A program made the position numbers and the translations under genes. A stretch of 38,824 nucleotides of DNA from a virus. Below the pieces are notes generated by a model. The model worked only from the letters and a program-made list of their open reading frames with translations. It made no database searches and was not told where the DNA came from. Where the stretch lies: the IMG/VR virus record IMGVR_UViG_3300037231_000218, positions 1 to 38,824 of that record. One strand, written 5' to 3'. Within the stretch, counting starts at the first letter, position 1, and each line of letters opens with the position of its first letter. Shown here piece by piece: positions 7,299-15,854 of the stretch.

Positions 7299-9832
7299 TG
7301 CCAGCGCGTGATTGTGAACCAGGTGTTTGTGTTCATCAGCGGCGTGTCGGCCGCAGAATTGACCACTTGATAAACCTGCCAGTTGTATTGGTTGGTTTGA
7401 ACTGTCGTCACTTTAAAATCAAAAATACCGATGTTGTTTGTGACATTGAAAGAATCACAGAAGGCATACCGCCCATTATTTAAAGTGGTGCCCGCACTGA
7501 AGTAGCTCTGGTTCGGTTGATAACCGTTATACCCATCCACAACGTCACTGCCGGAAGTGTAATTGCCGAGGGAAATATAGAATCCGTCAGTGCTGTTCGT
7601 GCATTGACCGCCGATCAAGCCACGAACTTCATAAACACCCGGCGACGCCGGCGATCCGCTCAAATAGAACGACGCGCAGGAATTCGTCACGACCGTGCTG
7701 GTTCCGTTTGTCCAGCCAATGATGTTGGTTGGACAGATGACGCGGATCGTCTGGCCGACTGCAAGGGATTGAATCAGGGAGATAGAAACTCCGTTGGTGG
7801 TCGTGATGCCGAGGGAAAGGTTGTTGCCATTGCCCTGATGAACGCCAGTAAAGCTCGGCGAAATGCCAAAGGCTGAAGACCGTCCACCATAAAGTTGTGC
7901 CTGTAAAATTGGGAACAGTTCGTTCGTGCAAAGTTCCATGTAACCCGCCGGCATAGGATGCACGAAAAGCGGTGATAAGCCGGAAAAGAACAGGTTGGAT
8001 TGAACGACGCACGAACCATTGGTCCCCATCAAGGGGTCTTGATCGTAGGCAACAATCGCGTCCAACAGATTGCTGTTCGCGTAAACGTAGCCATTCATGC
8101 TGGCCCGCGTGGGCACGTTGCTCTCGCCGTTGAACGACGGCAAGGTGCACCAGTCCACGAGGTGTCCTTGCGCATGTTTTAGCGCAACCAGGTTCGTGAA
8201 GTCTTCTTCCCATTGCAATAACGTGCCAGCTTGAAGATTGTTATTCACGCCATCCATGATCACGTCGATTTGCATCCCCGAACCGTAGGGTTTCATGCCG
8301 GAACTCGCCTGCTGAGTCGCAAGAATTGTGGTCGATGTTTGTCCGGGCTGTCCTTGATTGGAAACATTCACGCCAGGAAAAGCGGCGCGGGTGATGCCGT
8401 CAAAATTGGTGGGATACAAACCGATAGTTCCGTAGGTGATGCTATCCCCGATAAAGTTGATCGAAGGACCGCCACCCATGCCGTATTTCTTCATGACGTA
8501 AGCCTGGTAATTCAAGACTGCAGCCGTCGAAGGTGCGTTTGAAGCTGTGATTAAAACTTCTGACATGTCAGCGCAAAGGGAACCCAATTGAGGACTGATG
8601 GTGATGCCAGAGGCCGCCTCGTTGCCGAGCAGGAAAAATGGGTTGGCTACCGTGCCAACAATATGACTCGACGTGTTGGTCCAGCCGTCCTGGACACCGT
8701 TTACGAATTCATCGAGAAAGCCGTTTTGCATTCGGAAGGTCACGACGGTCGGCACGAACTGTGCCGGCGTGGGGCAAATTTGAGCGCTCGATGAGACTTG
8801 ATTGTAGGTCAAAGCGCGTTCGTTTAAGCCGCTCTGGGTATAGAACGGAGATGCCAGGTCGTCAGAGCCGGGAAATCCGTCCTGGAACAAATACTGAATG
8901 ACTCCTGAGCTATTCAATAAAGGCGTCATACCAGCGCCACCATTGTTTAACTTTAAAAGATAGGTGAAGGTTGCGCTCCAGTTCGTGTTCCCAAACATCA
9001 GCGAGTTGGTATAGGCATACCAGACAGTCGGCGCGGCACCCGTCACCGGATTCCAATTTGCTTCCATCGCTAAAGTTGGCCGCGCACCCCACCCATGATT
9101 CGCATCATGCCAGGGAGCAGGCGTGGCTGAGGCGTTAGTCAGCGACCAGCCATTGCCGGAAAAATCTGGGATCGTCAAAATCGTTTGTCCATTCGAAGCC
9201 GACAATTGAGTCATGTCCCACCATGCTGTGGGATTCATGGCCTGCACCTCTGGCGGCATCACGTTGGTGATGCCAAAACCATTCCCGCTGATGATCCCGC
9301 CGACCGACAGAGTGCTTGCGTTGGTCACTGGCCCATTAAAGAGCCAACCGCCATTATCAAACCACCTGGTTTCTACTGCGCTCCCTGCGTTGGCAATCAC
9401 ACCACCGTGGCCAGCTGCCCCGAAAAGGACGATGCCGTAGGTTGGATCAGAATAAAAAGTGTCTTCGCCAGTGAAATTGTGCGCGCCAAACCAGATTCCC
9501 GACTCACCCAGGCTCGGCTCGGCGTAAACAGCATTCGTCGCCAGAACGTAAGTGGTCGCCAGAAAACCAGCGAACTGGTTCGTAACCGCCGGATTCGTTG
9601 ATCCCACTTGGCTGAACACAACGGGAGAATTGGAATTGACGTTTCCGCCCCCGGTGCCGAAGCCGACCGACTTCAGCGTATTGGTCAAATTCGCAATGTT
9701 GGCGGCGAATAAATTCGTCGGCGATTTGAGCACGCCATTGGTATCGGCGAAGAGGCCGACGAAATTGACCTGGGCCGTGACGGACGTCAATAAGGAGGCC
9801 AGGAGAATCGCGCTTAAAAAAAGTTTCTTCAT
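7295..9832 (-). CDS. Exported LamG-like / SGNH-hydrolase protein
   Basis: I start this at the ATG for MKKLFLSAILLASLL (845 residues) because it gives a clean signal peptide ending near VTA-Q; an upstream GTG at 9859 would overlap the previous stop as GTGA but adds nine unremarkable residues. After the signal come a fibre-like N-terminal module (VGLFADTNG), a LamG/concanavalin-like stretch (about 220-445) and an SGNH/GDSL esterase domain: block I GDSIT near 460, block III DGVNNN near 527, and the block V histidine in FVHPMPAGY near 625, where the usual Asp of DxxH is not obvious. The likely role is deacylation of surface glycan. Hairpin CCAGCG-TCA-CGCTGG (9841-9855) lies just before the chosen start. 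Confidence 0.78.
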   Translation of the reverse strand: MKKLFLSAILLASLLTSVTAQVNFVGLFADTNGVLKSPTNLFAANIANLTNTLKSVGFGTGGGNVNSNSPVVFSQVGSTNPAVTNQFAGFLATTYVLATNAVYAEPSLGESGIWFGAHNFTGEDTFYSDPTYGIVLFGAAGHGGVIANAGSAVETRWFDNGGWLFNGPVTNASTLSVGGIISGNGFGITNVMPPEVQAMNPTAWWDMTQLSASNGQTILTIPDFSGNGWSLTNASATPAPWHDANHGWGARPTLAMEANWNPVTGAAPTVWYAYTNSLMFGNTNWSATFTYLLKLNNGGAGMTPLLNSSGVIQYLFQDGFPGSDDLASPFYTQSGLNERALTYNQVSSSAQICPTPAQFVPTVVTFRMQNGFLDEFVNGVQDGWTNTSSHIVGTVANPFFLLGNEAASGITISPQLGSLCADMSEVLITASNAPSTAAVLNYQAYVMKKYGMGGGPSINFIGDSITYGTIGLYPTNFDGITRAAFPGVNVSNQGQPGQTSTTILATQQASSGMKPYGSGMQIDVIMDGVNNNLQAGTLLQWEEDFTNLVALKHAQGHLVDWCTLPSFNGESNVPTRASMNGYVYANSNLLDAIVAYDQDPLMGTNGSCVVQSNLFFSGLSPLFVHPMPAGYMELCTNELFPILQAQLYGGRSSAFGISPSFTGVHQGNGNNLSLGITTTNGVSISLIQSLAVGQTIRVICPTNIIGWTNGTSTVVTNSCASFYLSGSPASPGVYEVRGLIGGQCTNSTDGFYISLGNYTSGSDVVDGYNGYQPNQSYFSAGTTLNNGRYAFCDSFNVTNNIGIFDFKVTTVQTNQYNWQVYQVVNSAADTPLMNTNTWFTITRWQ

Positions 9833-9855
9833 AATTGGGTCCAGCGTCACGCTGG

Positions 9856-11316
9856 TCACTGGGTGTTTTCTTTGACGATGCAGTCAAAATTCAGATTGTA
9901 GGCGTTCGTGGCGAAAGGAATGTAGATCGTGAACCCGCTATTGTTTTTTGAGTTCACCCACCAGGACAAACCGTTTTGCGGCGCGGTCGCTGTGTTCTGA
10001 TCCTGCGGCGTGAGACTGACACTGTAATTGCCATCAGGCATCAGTGGCGTGTTGAAGGCGACGCCAATGCTGGAATAATTGGCGGGCAAGACGGCCGTGA
10101 ACGCTTTGATGGCAGTAAAGCCGGTGATCTGCGCCTGCAGGGTGTTGCTCGAAGTGTTGTTCGCGGTCCACAGATCGTTGCTGACGCTGGCCAAATCAGT
10201 GAGGTCAAGATTGCTGTTGAGGGTGATCTGGGATTGGAGGGCGTTGCTGCCGGTGGTGATTTGCCCCTGCAGATTGTTGGTGGCCGCGATGAATTGGTTG
10301 CCGAGCGTGGTGATCTGGGATTGCAGGCTGTTACTGGTCAGCGTCAGATTGTAATTCCAGATCGCGCTGAGGCCGTTGCTGGTGGCGGTGGTGCTGAACA
10401 GGGTGAAGACATTGGTGCCGCCAATGGTGAGCTGGCCGCCTTCAATGTCCAGGGAGCCGTTCACGAGCATGGCATTCGTGCCAGGGTTGTTGGTATTGAT
10501 GCCGACGCCGCCGGCGGCGTGGACGAGGAATTGATAGTTGGAGGTGGATTCGAATATCCCGGTGGTGCCGTCGGACCAGACGAAGGTATTGTAGTTGTTG
10601 GCGATGGCTTCGGTGCCGGCGGCGAGACTGTCATTCTCGTAGCCATAGGCGTTGCCGACGGCGTTGCTGATGCCGCCGAGGATGATGTTATTATTTCCGG
10701 CGTGAATATAATTGTCGGTGCCCCCGACGATGGTATCGCCGGTGGCAACGTCGATACCGTCGATGGTATTTGCCTGCCCGTTCAGGATCTCTGACCATTG
10801 GGCGTAAACGATGTTGTTCAGGTTGCCGCCGAGAATGCCGTTGCCGATCTGGGCGGTATTAACATTGATGCCGTTGGTGTAGCCGCCGAGGATGAACCCG
10901 CCGGCGCCTCCATAAAGGGCGTTATCCTGGCCACCCAAGAGCGTGTTGTTGATGGTGGCTCCGCCGATGCCGAAGGAATTATTGGTGCCGCCGAGGAGGA
11001 GGTTGTTGGGATTGCCGTTGCCCTGGCTGCCGAGGATGTTGGTCCAGAGGCCCTGAAAGTAATTGCTGGAGGCCCAAGCGACGTTGCTGGCGCTGAGGAA
11101 CAAAGAATTTGTGGCGGAGTTGAACGTCGCGTAATAGACGAAGTTGGAATATCCGTTGGTGCCCCCGACGACCTGGCTAAAGGTGATGGTGAAGCCCGGG
11201 AGGATGGCGTAATTCGAATCGGCGTAAACGCCGTTGTAAACCAGCGCGGAGGCCGGCGAGGCCATTATGCAGAGCAGCGTCAGACCAGCCGCGATTTTTT
11301 TAAAGAGTTTTTTCAT
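9856..11316 (-). CDS. Exported tail-fibre/adhesin-like protein with YadA-type repeats
   Basis: The 486-residue protein begins MKKLFKKIAAGLTLLCIMA and has a clear signal peptide (cleavage near SPASA-L). Residues about 90-260 are short NNxxxGG-type repeats (GGTNNSFGIGG, GGTDNYIHAG, LGGISNAVG) resembling trimeric autotransporter head repeats, followed by FLVHAAGGVGINT, a motif common where fibre shafts begin. About 300-410 is a heptad-like stretch (LQSQITTLGNQF, LQGQITTGSNAL) likely to form a trimeric coiled coil. The N-terminal YNGVYADSN resembles VGLFADTNG in the neighbouring esterase, suggesting a shared module. The family would be a fibre, but the signal peptide argues for export rather than virion assembly. 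Confidence 0.72.
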   Translation of the reverse strand: MKKLFKKIAAGLTLLCIMASPASALVYNGVYADSNYAILPGFTITFSQVVGGTNGYSNFVYYATFNSATNSLFLSASNVAWASSNYFQGLWTNILGSQGNGNPNNLLLGGTNNSFGIGGATINNTLLGGQDNALYGGAGGFILGGYTNGINVNTAQIGNGILGGNLNNIVYAQWSEILNGQANTIDGIDVATGDTIVGGTDNYIHAGNNNIILGGISNAVGNAYGYENDSLAAGTEAIANNYNTFVWSDGTTGIFESTSNYQFLVHAAGGVGINTNNPGTNAMLVNGSLDIEGGQLTIGGTNVFTLFSTTATSNGLSAIWNYNLTLTSNSLQSQITTLGNQFIAATNNLQGQITTGSNALQSQITLNSNLDLTDLASVSNDLWTANNTSSNTLQAQITGFTAIKAFTAVLPANYSSIGVAFNTPLMPDGNYSVSLTPQDQNTATAPQNGLSWWVNSKNNSGFTIYIPFATNAYNLNFDCIVKENTQ

Positions 11317-11319
11317 AAA

Positions 11320-12069
11320 TTAACTGTGGCCGTTTTGGTTGATGGCGAGGACGTATTCGCCGGCTTCAAGTTGAAGGCTCAGATCGCGCCAAAGTCCGTC
11401 CGTGCAAAACAGGGAGAAGATCGCCTGGCCGACGCCGTTGTAGCCGGCCTGGTTGATCGTGGTGATCCAGCCGACGCCGGCGGGACCGGCACCTAGCTGC
11501 AGATCGCGGGTCAAACCATCGCCGCAAATAAAACTCAGCTTCGTGCCTGCCTTGAAATATTGCGGGAGTGTTGGCACGCCCTGGGGAATGCCGGAGTCCT
11601 GGCCGTTGATGTTGGCGGCGAAGAGGAGAATGTCATCGGCGGCGGCATCGGTGCTGACGCCATAGATCACGATCCAATAGGACGTGTTCGCCGGGGGGAC
11701 GATATTTTGCGCGGAGGGAACGGCCAGGGTGATATGAGCTGAGGCGGCGGTGCTATTGTTCCAGGTCTCAACGGTGGCGGCGGCGTTGAAATTGGCGGCG
11801 ACGATGGAGCCTTGATAATAGATGGTGCCGCTGTGGGGATCGGAAGTGTCCTGAAGGGCGAGGACGATTTCGGAATAAATGGACAGGTCCAACAGGTTGG
11901 CATCGATGAGTTGCTGGAAATAAAAAAGGATCTCGAACTGCAACGCGCTGCCGCTGGGCATGGCGAGGGCGGTGCCGTTGATTAGGTTGGTGACGCCGCT
12001 GCCGCCGAAAGGCTTGCTGGTATCGCAGGCGAACCGGATGCGCTGGGCGTTGAGTTGAATTCCAGCCAT
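11320..12069 (-). CDS. Putative virion protein of unknown function
   Basis: This 249-residue protein has no signal peptide and is not recognised. Composition is beta-rich, with two related C-terminal units (LSFICGDGLTRDLQL and IFSLFCTDGLWRDLSL) that look like an internal duplication of about 45 residues. Each has a Cys-Gly/Thr-Asp-Gly-Leu core. The start follows an AT-rich leader (TTTTAATTT) and lies 3 nt after the preceding stop. Position between the tail tube region and the fibre gene suggests a tail or fibre-attachment component; that is inference. Confidence 0.65.
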   Translation of the reverse strand: MAGIQLNAQRIRFACDTSKPFGGSGVTNLINGTALAMPSGSALQFEILFYFQQLIDANLLDLSIYSEIVLALQDTSDPHSGTIYYQGSIVAANFNAAATVETWNNSTAASAHITLAVPSAQNIVPPANTSYWIVIYGVSTDAAADDILLFAANINGQDSGIPQGVPTLPQYFKAGTKLSFICGDGLTRDLQLGAGPAGVGWITTINQAGYNGVGQAIFSLFCTDGLWRDLSLQLEAGEYVLAINQNGHS

Positions 12070-12072
12070 AAA

Positions 12073-12489
12073 TTAAAAGGGTTTGTTGGCGGTCCACGCG
12101 CCACCGATGATGGTGTAGCCAAAGATGACAAGGGCGCTCTTTTTCGCCACCAGCTCAACCTTGGTGATTCCGCACGGTCCCAACCACGCGGTTTGGTTTC
12201 CGGCCATGAAGCTGAGATACGCCAGGCGCGGCACAGAGTTGCGCCAGAGGGCCATATTGATTAAGGCGCTCCCGATATCAGGAAGGCTTTGTCCGGCGGC
12301 GAACTGGAAGTTTTCCATGGTCATGAGCCGGTCGTAGAGGTTCGGGATTGTGGCGTTGATCGGTTTGCTGACCTGGATGACGCGTTCTTGCGAGCTCTTG
12401 AAGCCATCGGTCCAGATGGACTGGGCGATGGCTCCAAGAACAACCGCTTTGGGCGGTTGGGTCGCAAGATTATAGGCGGTGACATCCAC
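12073..12489 (-). CDS. Small late protein of unknown function, GTG start
   Basis: The 138-residue product (VDVTAYNLATQPPK...) is not recognised. It has a mixed alpha/beta composition and a hydrophobic C-terminal strand pair (SALVIFGYTIIGGAW). The start is a GTG; the next in-frame Met is about 55 residues in and would remove the conserved-looking N-terminus. It begins immediately after a TCGTAAATCG-type repeat (12491-12524), which may act as its leader. A tail role is suggested by position only. Confidence 0.65.
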   Translation of the reverse strand: MDVTAYNLATQPPKAVVLGAIAQSIWTDGFKSSQERVIQVSKPINATIPNLYDRLMTMENFQFAAGQSLPDIGSALINMALWRNSVPRLAYLSFMAGNQTAWLGPCGITKVELVAKKSALVIFGYTIIGGAWTANKPF

Positions 12490-12490
12490 A

Positions 12491-12524
12491 AGAATTTACG
12501 ATTGGCGATATACGATTTACGATG
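12491..12524 (-). repeat. TCGTAAATCG-type repeat over a stop codon (copy 1)
   Basis: Read on the minus strand this is a run of ATCG-centred heptad-like units: ATCGTAAATCG, TATATCGCC, AATCGTAAATT. The stop codon of the upstream 149-residue gene (TAA, 12517-12519) is part of the first unit. The next gene starts at its far edge. Related copies occur at 12991-13011 and 15857-15886. Confidence 0.7.
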
Positions 12525-12966
12525 CCTTGATGGATTCGGGTGCGGCGTTCGTTGTAGGGCCTGCCACCTTCGGTGCGGCCGGCGCGGCGGTGGGTGACGG
12601 TGCCTTCGGTGCGGACGGCGCGGCTGCTGGTGCTGCGGCTGGCGACGGCGATTGTGGGGCAGGCTTGAGGATCGCTTGCAGTTCGAGTTCGAATGGTGCG
12701 GCGTCCTGGCCGAGGGTTTTTGCCGCGGCGATTTTTGCCTGAAGATTGTCAATCACGGCTTTGGCGGCGGAGGTTTTCACGAGGTCGGCGTGTCCGTTCA
12801 AATTCGTGATGGCGGTTTGCACGGCGCCGGCGGCGTTGGGGAGCTGGCCGGTGTTGAGGGTGCCGACGGCGGTCTTGAAGACGTGTTCGCCGGCGGTGAT
12901 TGCGGCTTGGATTTTCGCGAGGAGCGTTTGAGCGTCCGCGATGATTTCAGTGATGTTGATGGGCAT
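12517..12966 (-). CDS. Helical late protein with Ala/Pro-rich tail
   Basis: This 149-residue protein has a helical N-terminal part (about 1-100: IIADAQTLLAKIQAAITAG, then LQAKIAAAKTLG) and a low-complexity C-terminal tail of Ala, Pro, Ser and Lys (about 101-149). It follows the tail tube gene, where siphophages usually encode tail assembly chaperones, so a chaperone or linker role is possible, but there is no frameshift pair to support it. The start is an ATG after the leader AAAATAAAAT with no Shine-Dalgarno. Its stop codon lies within a dispersed repeat. Confidence 0.65.
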   Translation of the reverse strand: MPINITEIIADAQTLLAKIQAAITAGEHVFKTAVGTLNTGQLPNAAGAVQTAITNLNGHADLVKTSAAKAVIDNLQAKIAAAKTLGQDAAPFELELQAILKPAPQSPSPAAAPAAAPSAPKAPSPTAAPAAPKVAGPTTNAAPESIKAS

Positions 12967-12990
12967 ATTTTATTTTGGTTGATGGTTGGG

Positions 12991-13011
12991 GTGATTTTCG
13001 ATTTACGATAC
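12991..13011 (-). repeat. TCGTAAATCG-type repeat over a stop codon (copy 2)
   Basis: On the minus strand this reads GTATCGTAAATCGAAAATCAC. The TAA inside it (13003-13005) is the stop codon of the tail tube gene, in the same register (TCG-TAA-ATCG) as copy 1. Confidence 0.65.
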
Positions 13012-13947
13012 GGAGGCGCGTGCAGTAGGTGCACCGCTGGTGAAGGGAACGGTGGTGCGCCAGGTCATATCGCCGATGCGATTGTTTTTGCGTGCCCAGG
13101 CGAAGCCATCGTGATCAGCAATAAAAGCCTGGTTCAGAATCACGCCGTTGCTGCCGAAGGTGATCGATAGATTGCCTCCGTTGACGGATTCGAGAATGCC
13201 GAGCGCCTGCGCCGGAGCCATAGCCGCCGCCGCATCCACTTCCAGGACGCCGATAGGGTTGCCTTTACAACTGCCTTCGAAGCCGTTGATGATGGCATCC
13301 ACTTCGCCGAAGCCATCCACATCGCACGGCTCATAGTCCAAGTCCCACTTCCAATCAATCGCAGCGCCGTTCTTGAAATTGAACGCGGCAAAGGAGGTGC
13401 CGGAATTGGTGAGTGTCCCTGCCCAGGCTGCAGATAAAACAGGCGCTCGGAAATTAGTTTTCGAGAACGCCGGGGCTGCATAAGAGTTCCCGATGGAATA
13501 GGTATAATAAGCACCCGCCTGATCAGGCGTGAACCCTGATTTAAGCAAGCCGGTGAATTCAATGTCGGCGGAAAATAATTCCTTTTCGACCGCAAGCATC
13601 AGGTTCGACACCTTTGTGATCTGTGTGTTGACCACTGTCAATTTGCTGCCGTCCTGCCCATTGGCGACCAAGGGCAGATTGGCGGTGCCGAAAAGTTTAC
13701 CGCCGATGATAGGAGTGAAAGCTGCGCTCGGAAAAATGAGCGGGAGATTTTCCCAGCCACTCCAGAGCTTGCCGGTAACAGCTATGCGGCGTTTGGTCTG
13801 GACGGAATCGAATCGACCAAATTCCTCCGATTCGATTTCGCGGAAGTTTTTTATGAACTTGGCTTTGAAACCGCCGGCAGCGAACCGGAAGTTCCCGGAG
13901 TTGAAGGTCAGGTAGCCTGGACTAATGATGACGGATGCTGAATTCAT
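13003..13947 (-). CDS. Putative major tail tube protein
   Basis: The 314-residue protein is beta-rich and lies between the tail-terminator-like gene and the rest of the tail module, the normal place for a tube subunit. Residues about 30-120 (FKAKFIKNFREIESEEFGRFD, GKLWSGWENLPLIFP) and the C-terminal FAWARKNNRIGDMTWRTTVPF suit a tube-type fold. No sheath gene precedes it, so the phage is likely siphovirus-like. The ATG follows the AT-rich leader CAATAAAAT and CAACCATCCC further upstream, like its neighbours. The assignment rests on position and fold character. Confidence 0.6.
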   Translation of the reverse strand: MNSASVIISPGYLTFNSGNFRFAAGGFKAKFIKNFREIESEEFGRFDSVQTKRRIAVTGKLWSGWENLPLIFPSAAFTPIIGGKLFGTANLPLVANGQDGSKLTVVNTQITKVSNLMLAVEKELFSADIEFTGLLKSGFTPDQAGAYYTYSIGNSYAAPAFSKTNFRAPVLSAAWAGTLTNSGTSFAAFNFKNGAAIDWKWDLDYEPCDVDGFGEVDAIINGFEGSCKGNPIGVLEVDAAAAMAPAQALGILESVNGGNLSITFGSNGVILNQAFIADHDGFAWARKNNRIGDMTWRTTVPFTSGAPTARASVS

Positions 13948-13978
13948 ATTTTATTGAGGGATGGTTGAGTTTTTTTGT

Positions 13979-14707
13979 TCATGGGACGTTTGTGGCCCAG
14001 ACGTCTGAGCCATCGGCGGTGGCGGAATAGGCGGCGGCCAGAATGGTCTGGCCACTGACGACGGCGAATGGCGCGTTGTAGAGGGTGCTGGTATTGGCCG
14101 TGATGCCTTCGGGTGCGACCCATGGTCCTGGGAAACTGCCGTCGCGCGTAAAATAAATGGCCGCGCCTTCAGTGACGGTCGTCAGCGTGGCCATGCCGTC
14201 GGCAATGACACAAGTTGGTGCGCTGCATTTAGGCGGCTGGTCGTCGGCACGACGCACGGCAAGGACCAGCAAATAACCATAGGCGCCTTTTTTATCTTCG
14301 ATGGGATCGAAGCCGGCGACGGTCCAATTGCCGCTGCCGAGGTATTGATTCAAAAACTGGCTGAGATAGCGCCAGACCCAATAGACGATCTCTTCGGCCG
14401 TAATGTTGGCACCGTTGCTGACGACCAGGCTGATTTCGTCTTTGACCAAAATTGAGATCGGGAGCTTGGCGTAGAACTGCGCGCCGGGAATATCATCGTC
14501 AACGGGATCGGCGCTGGGTAGGCCGATGAGGATGCCGGCGCCGGTCTTGCCGTTGCGCAGGCCGAGATGGGGCGCGGTGCGGTTGGCAATGTCCAGGAGG
14601 ACCTGATTGCGTTGGCAGACGATGACGATGTTCTGCAGGGCAGATTCGCACAGCAGCTTTGCTTGTGTGTGATTCTGGAGATCGCGGAGAAAGGTGGCGT
14701 CGTTCAT
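13979..14707 (-). CDS. Tail completion/terminator-like protein with chitobiase-C-like domain
   Basis: Of 242 residues, the first about 160 (DLQNHTQAKLLCESALQNI ... YLLVLAVRRA) resemble tail terminator or completion proteins encoded at this position. Residues about 170-240 form a separate domain matching the CHB_HEX_C pattern: ATLTTVTEGAAIYFTRDG, then STLYNAPFAVVSGQTILAAA. That small Ig-like fold is usually found on secreted carbohydrate-active enzymes. The fusion would add a surface-exposed module at the head-tail junction. The ATG overlaps the preceding stop (ATGA, 14704-14707). Confidence 0.65.
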   Translation of the reverse strand: MNDATFLRDLQNHTQAKLLCESALQNIVIVCQRNQVLLDIANRTAPHLGLRNGKTGAGILIGLPSADPVDDDIPGAQFYAKLPISILVKDEISLVVSNGANITAEEIVYWVWRYLSQFLNQYLGSGNWTVAGFDPIEDKKGAYGYLLVLAVRRADDQPPKCSAPTCVIADGMATLTTVTEGAAIYFTRDGSFPGPWVAPEGITANTSTLYNAPFAVVSGQTILAAAYSATADGSDVWATNVP

Positions 14708-15183
14708 TTTAAATTCAGGATTGTGGCGCTGAACGCCTGGTTGTAGTCGCCGAGCCGGTCGGTGATGCTGCGACGGAAAAGGCCGCGCGCCGGCGTTGAC
14801 CAGGCTTTCGTGGTGGGATGTTTTTTGGCGTAGCTTTTGTTTTGGCTCTTGGTCGCGCGACTGGGGTGATCGGCACCCTCTTCATGAATGATCGCGTAAA
14901 AAACATTTGAGCCGATGGAGGATTCCAGGGCGGCGTCACTGAAAATGGTTTTGGTGGCACGGGCGGAGCTGCGCAGGCGGTTGCTCTGGACGCGCAGGCC
15001 ATCGGGAACGGACGGCCCGCCTTTGGGATAACTCAGGTAATCGCGCTGTAGGTGGGCGATGGTGAGTTGATTCTGATAGTCCATCGCGCGGGCGAGCGCG
15101 GGCAAGACGACTGCGGGATTGGAAATTTTCCGCACATAGTCAAGGGCGTCTCCGGAGATCGTGATGTTGATCGGATCGCTCAT
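14704..15183 (-). CDS. Head-tail connector / virion morphogenesis protein (Mu G or HK97 gp10-like)
   Basis: The start at 15183 (MSDPINITISGD, 159 residues) is chosen because its ATG overlaps the stop of the upstream connector gene. An open frame extends upstream but overlaps that gene by 160 nt with Arg-rich sequence. The protein contains RVQSNRLRSSARAT, FYAIIHEEGADHP and RGLFRRSITDR, in the order seen in Mu gpG and HK97 gp10-type proteins (ligand-free N-terminus, central YAxxHExG, terminal R..FRRS). It should join the portal complex to the tail. Confidence 0.65.
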   Translation of the reverse strand: MSDPINITISGDALDYVRKISNPAVVLPALARAMDYQNQLTIAHLQRDYLSYPKGGPSVPDGLRVQSNRLRSSARATKTIFSDAALESSIGSNVFYAIIHEEGADHPSRATKSQNKSYAKKHPTTKAWSTPARGLFRRSITDRLGDYNQAFSATILNLK

Positions 15184-15854
15184 GTGAGTTGGTAGCGGAC
15201 GAATTGTTCGAGCATGCTTTTGACGGCGGGCAGGAGTTCGAGGTCGCCGAAGACTTGTTGGGCGATGGCGCGCGGGCCGTTGCTGCCCTCGGCGGCGATC
15301 TTTTCGTTTAACGGGTCGAAAATCTGCCACGTCCATTTGCATTGCAATACCCAGGCGAGGAGAAGGTCGGCGGGTAGCGCAAATGAAGTGGGCGGAACGG
15401 GCGTTGGATAGCCGGGAGTTGGGTTGCCGCCGGTGGTGGGTTCAAGTTGTTCCCAGAAAAATCCGCCGGTATAGGTGAACCGGACTTGTTGCCAGGGCTC
15501 GCCGATGTCCACGGTGCCGCAATCTACGATGCCGTTTTGGTAATCAATGATGCGGATGAAGGGACGCGGTTGATTTGTCTGTGCGACGAAGCCACAGGCT
15601 TCATCGCGCTTGACTTCACTCAGGGTGATGGTCTCGACGGGATACATGCGGAGTAGGAATTCGCAGCGGTCGGCGGGCAGGACTTCCTGATAGCCAGGTC
15701 TGCGATTAAAGCCCCGGTTGCAATAGCGTTCGAATTGGCCGGCGATGCCGAGGCCGAGGGTGGTAATCTGGGCATCGTAATCGGTGGCGCCTCGCAAGGC
15801 AGCGGCGAGCAACTGCGATTTGAGAAACGTCAAATTGGAGAAGCCTACGTTCAT
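15180..15854 (-). CDS. Head-tail adaptor (gp6-like connector)
   Basis: The 224-residue protein resembles gp6-type adaptors that form a ring under the portal: an N-terminal helix pair with an ATDYDAQI..LGLGIAGQFERYCNRGF core, then LRMYPVETITLSEVKRD, a beta insert with GIVDCG and VRFTYTGGF, and C-terminal helices. Family members show the same xRxFxR..Y..YP...I pattern. The ATG overlaps the stop of the small upstream gene (ATGA, 15851-15854) and its own stop overlaps the next start, so the connector genes are coupled. Confidence 0.72.
   Translation of the reverse strand: MNVGFSNLTFLKSQLLAAALRGATDYDAQITTLGLGIAGQFERYCNRGFNRRPGYQEVLPADRCEFLLRMYPVETITLSEVKRDEACGFVAQTNQPRPFIRIIDYQNGIVDCGTVDIGEPWQQVRFTYTGGFFWEQLEPTTGGNPTPGYPTPVPPTSFALPADLLLAWVLQCKWTWQIFDPLNEKIAAEGSNGPRAIAQQVFGDLELLPAVKSMLEQFVRYQLT

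Noticed and set aside
9833-9859. GTG start at 9859 for the SGNH protein
   Set aside because: It would couple to the preceding stop but puts nine residues in front of a complete signal peptide; the ATG at 9832 is preferred, though not proven.
12517-12966. Tail assembly chaperone with programmed frameshift
   Set aside because: Position fits, but no slippery sequence or second overlapping frame was found.
15184-15342. N-terminal extension of the gp10/G-like gene
   Set aside because: The extra 53 residues are Arg-rich and overlap the connector gene; the ATGA overlap at 15183 is a better start.
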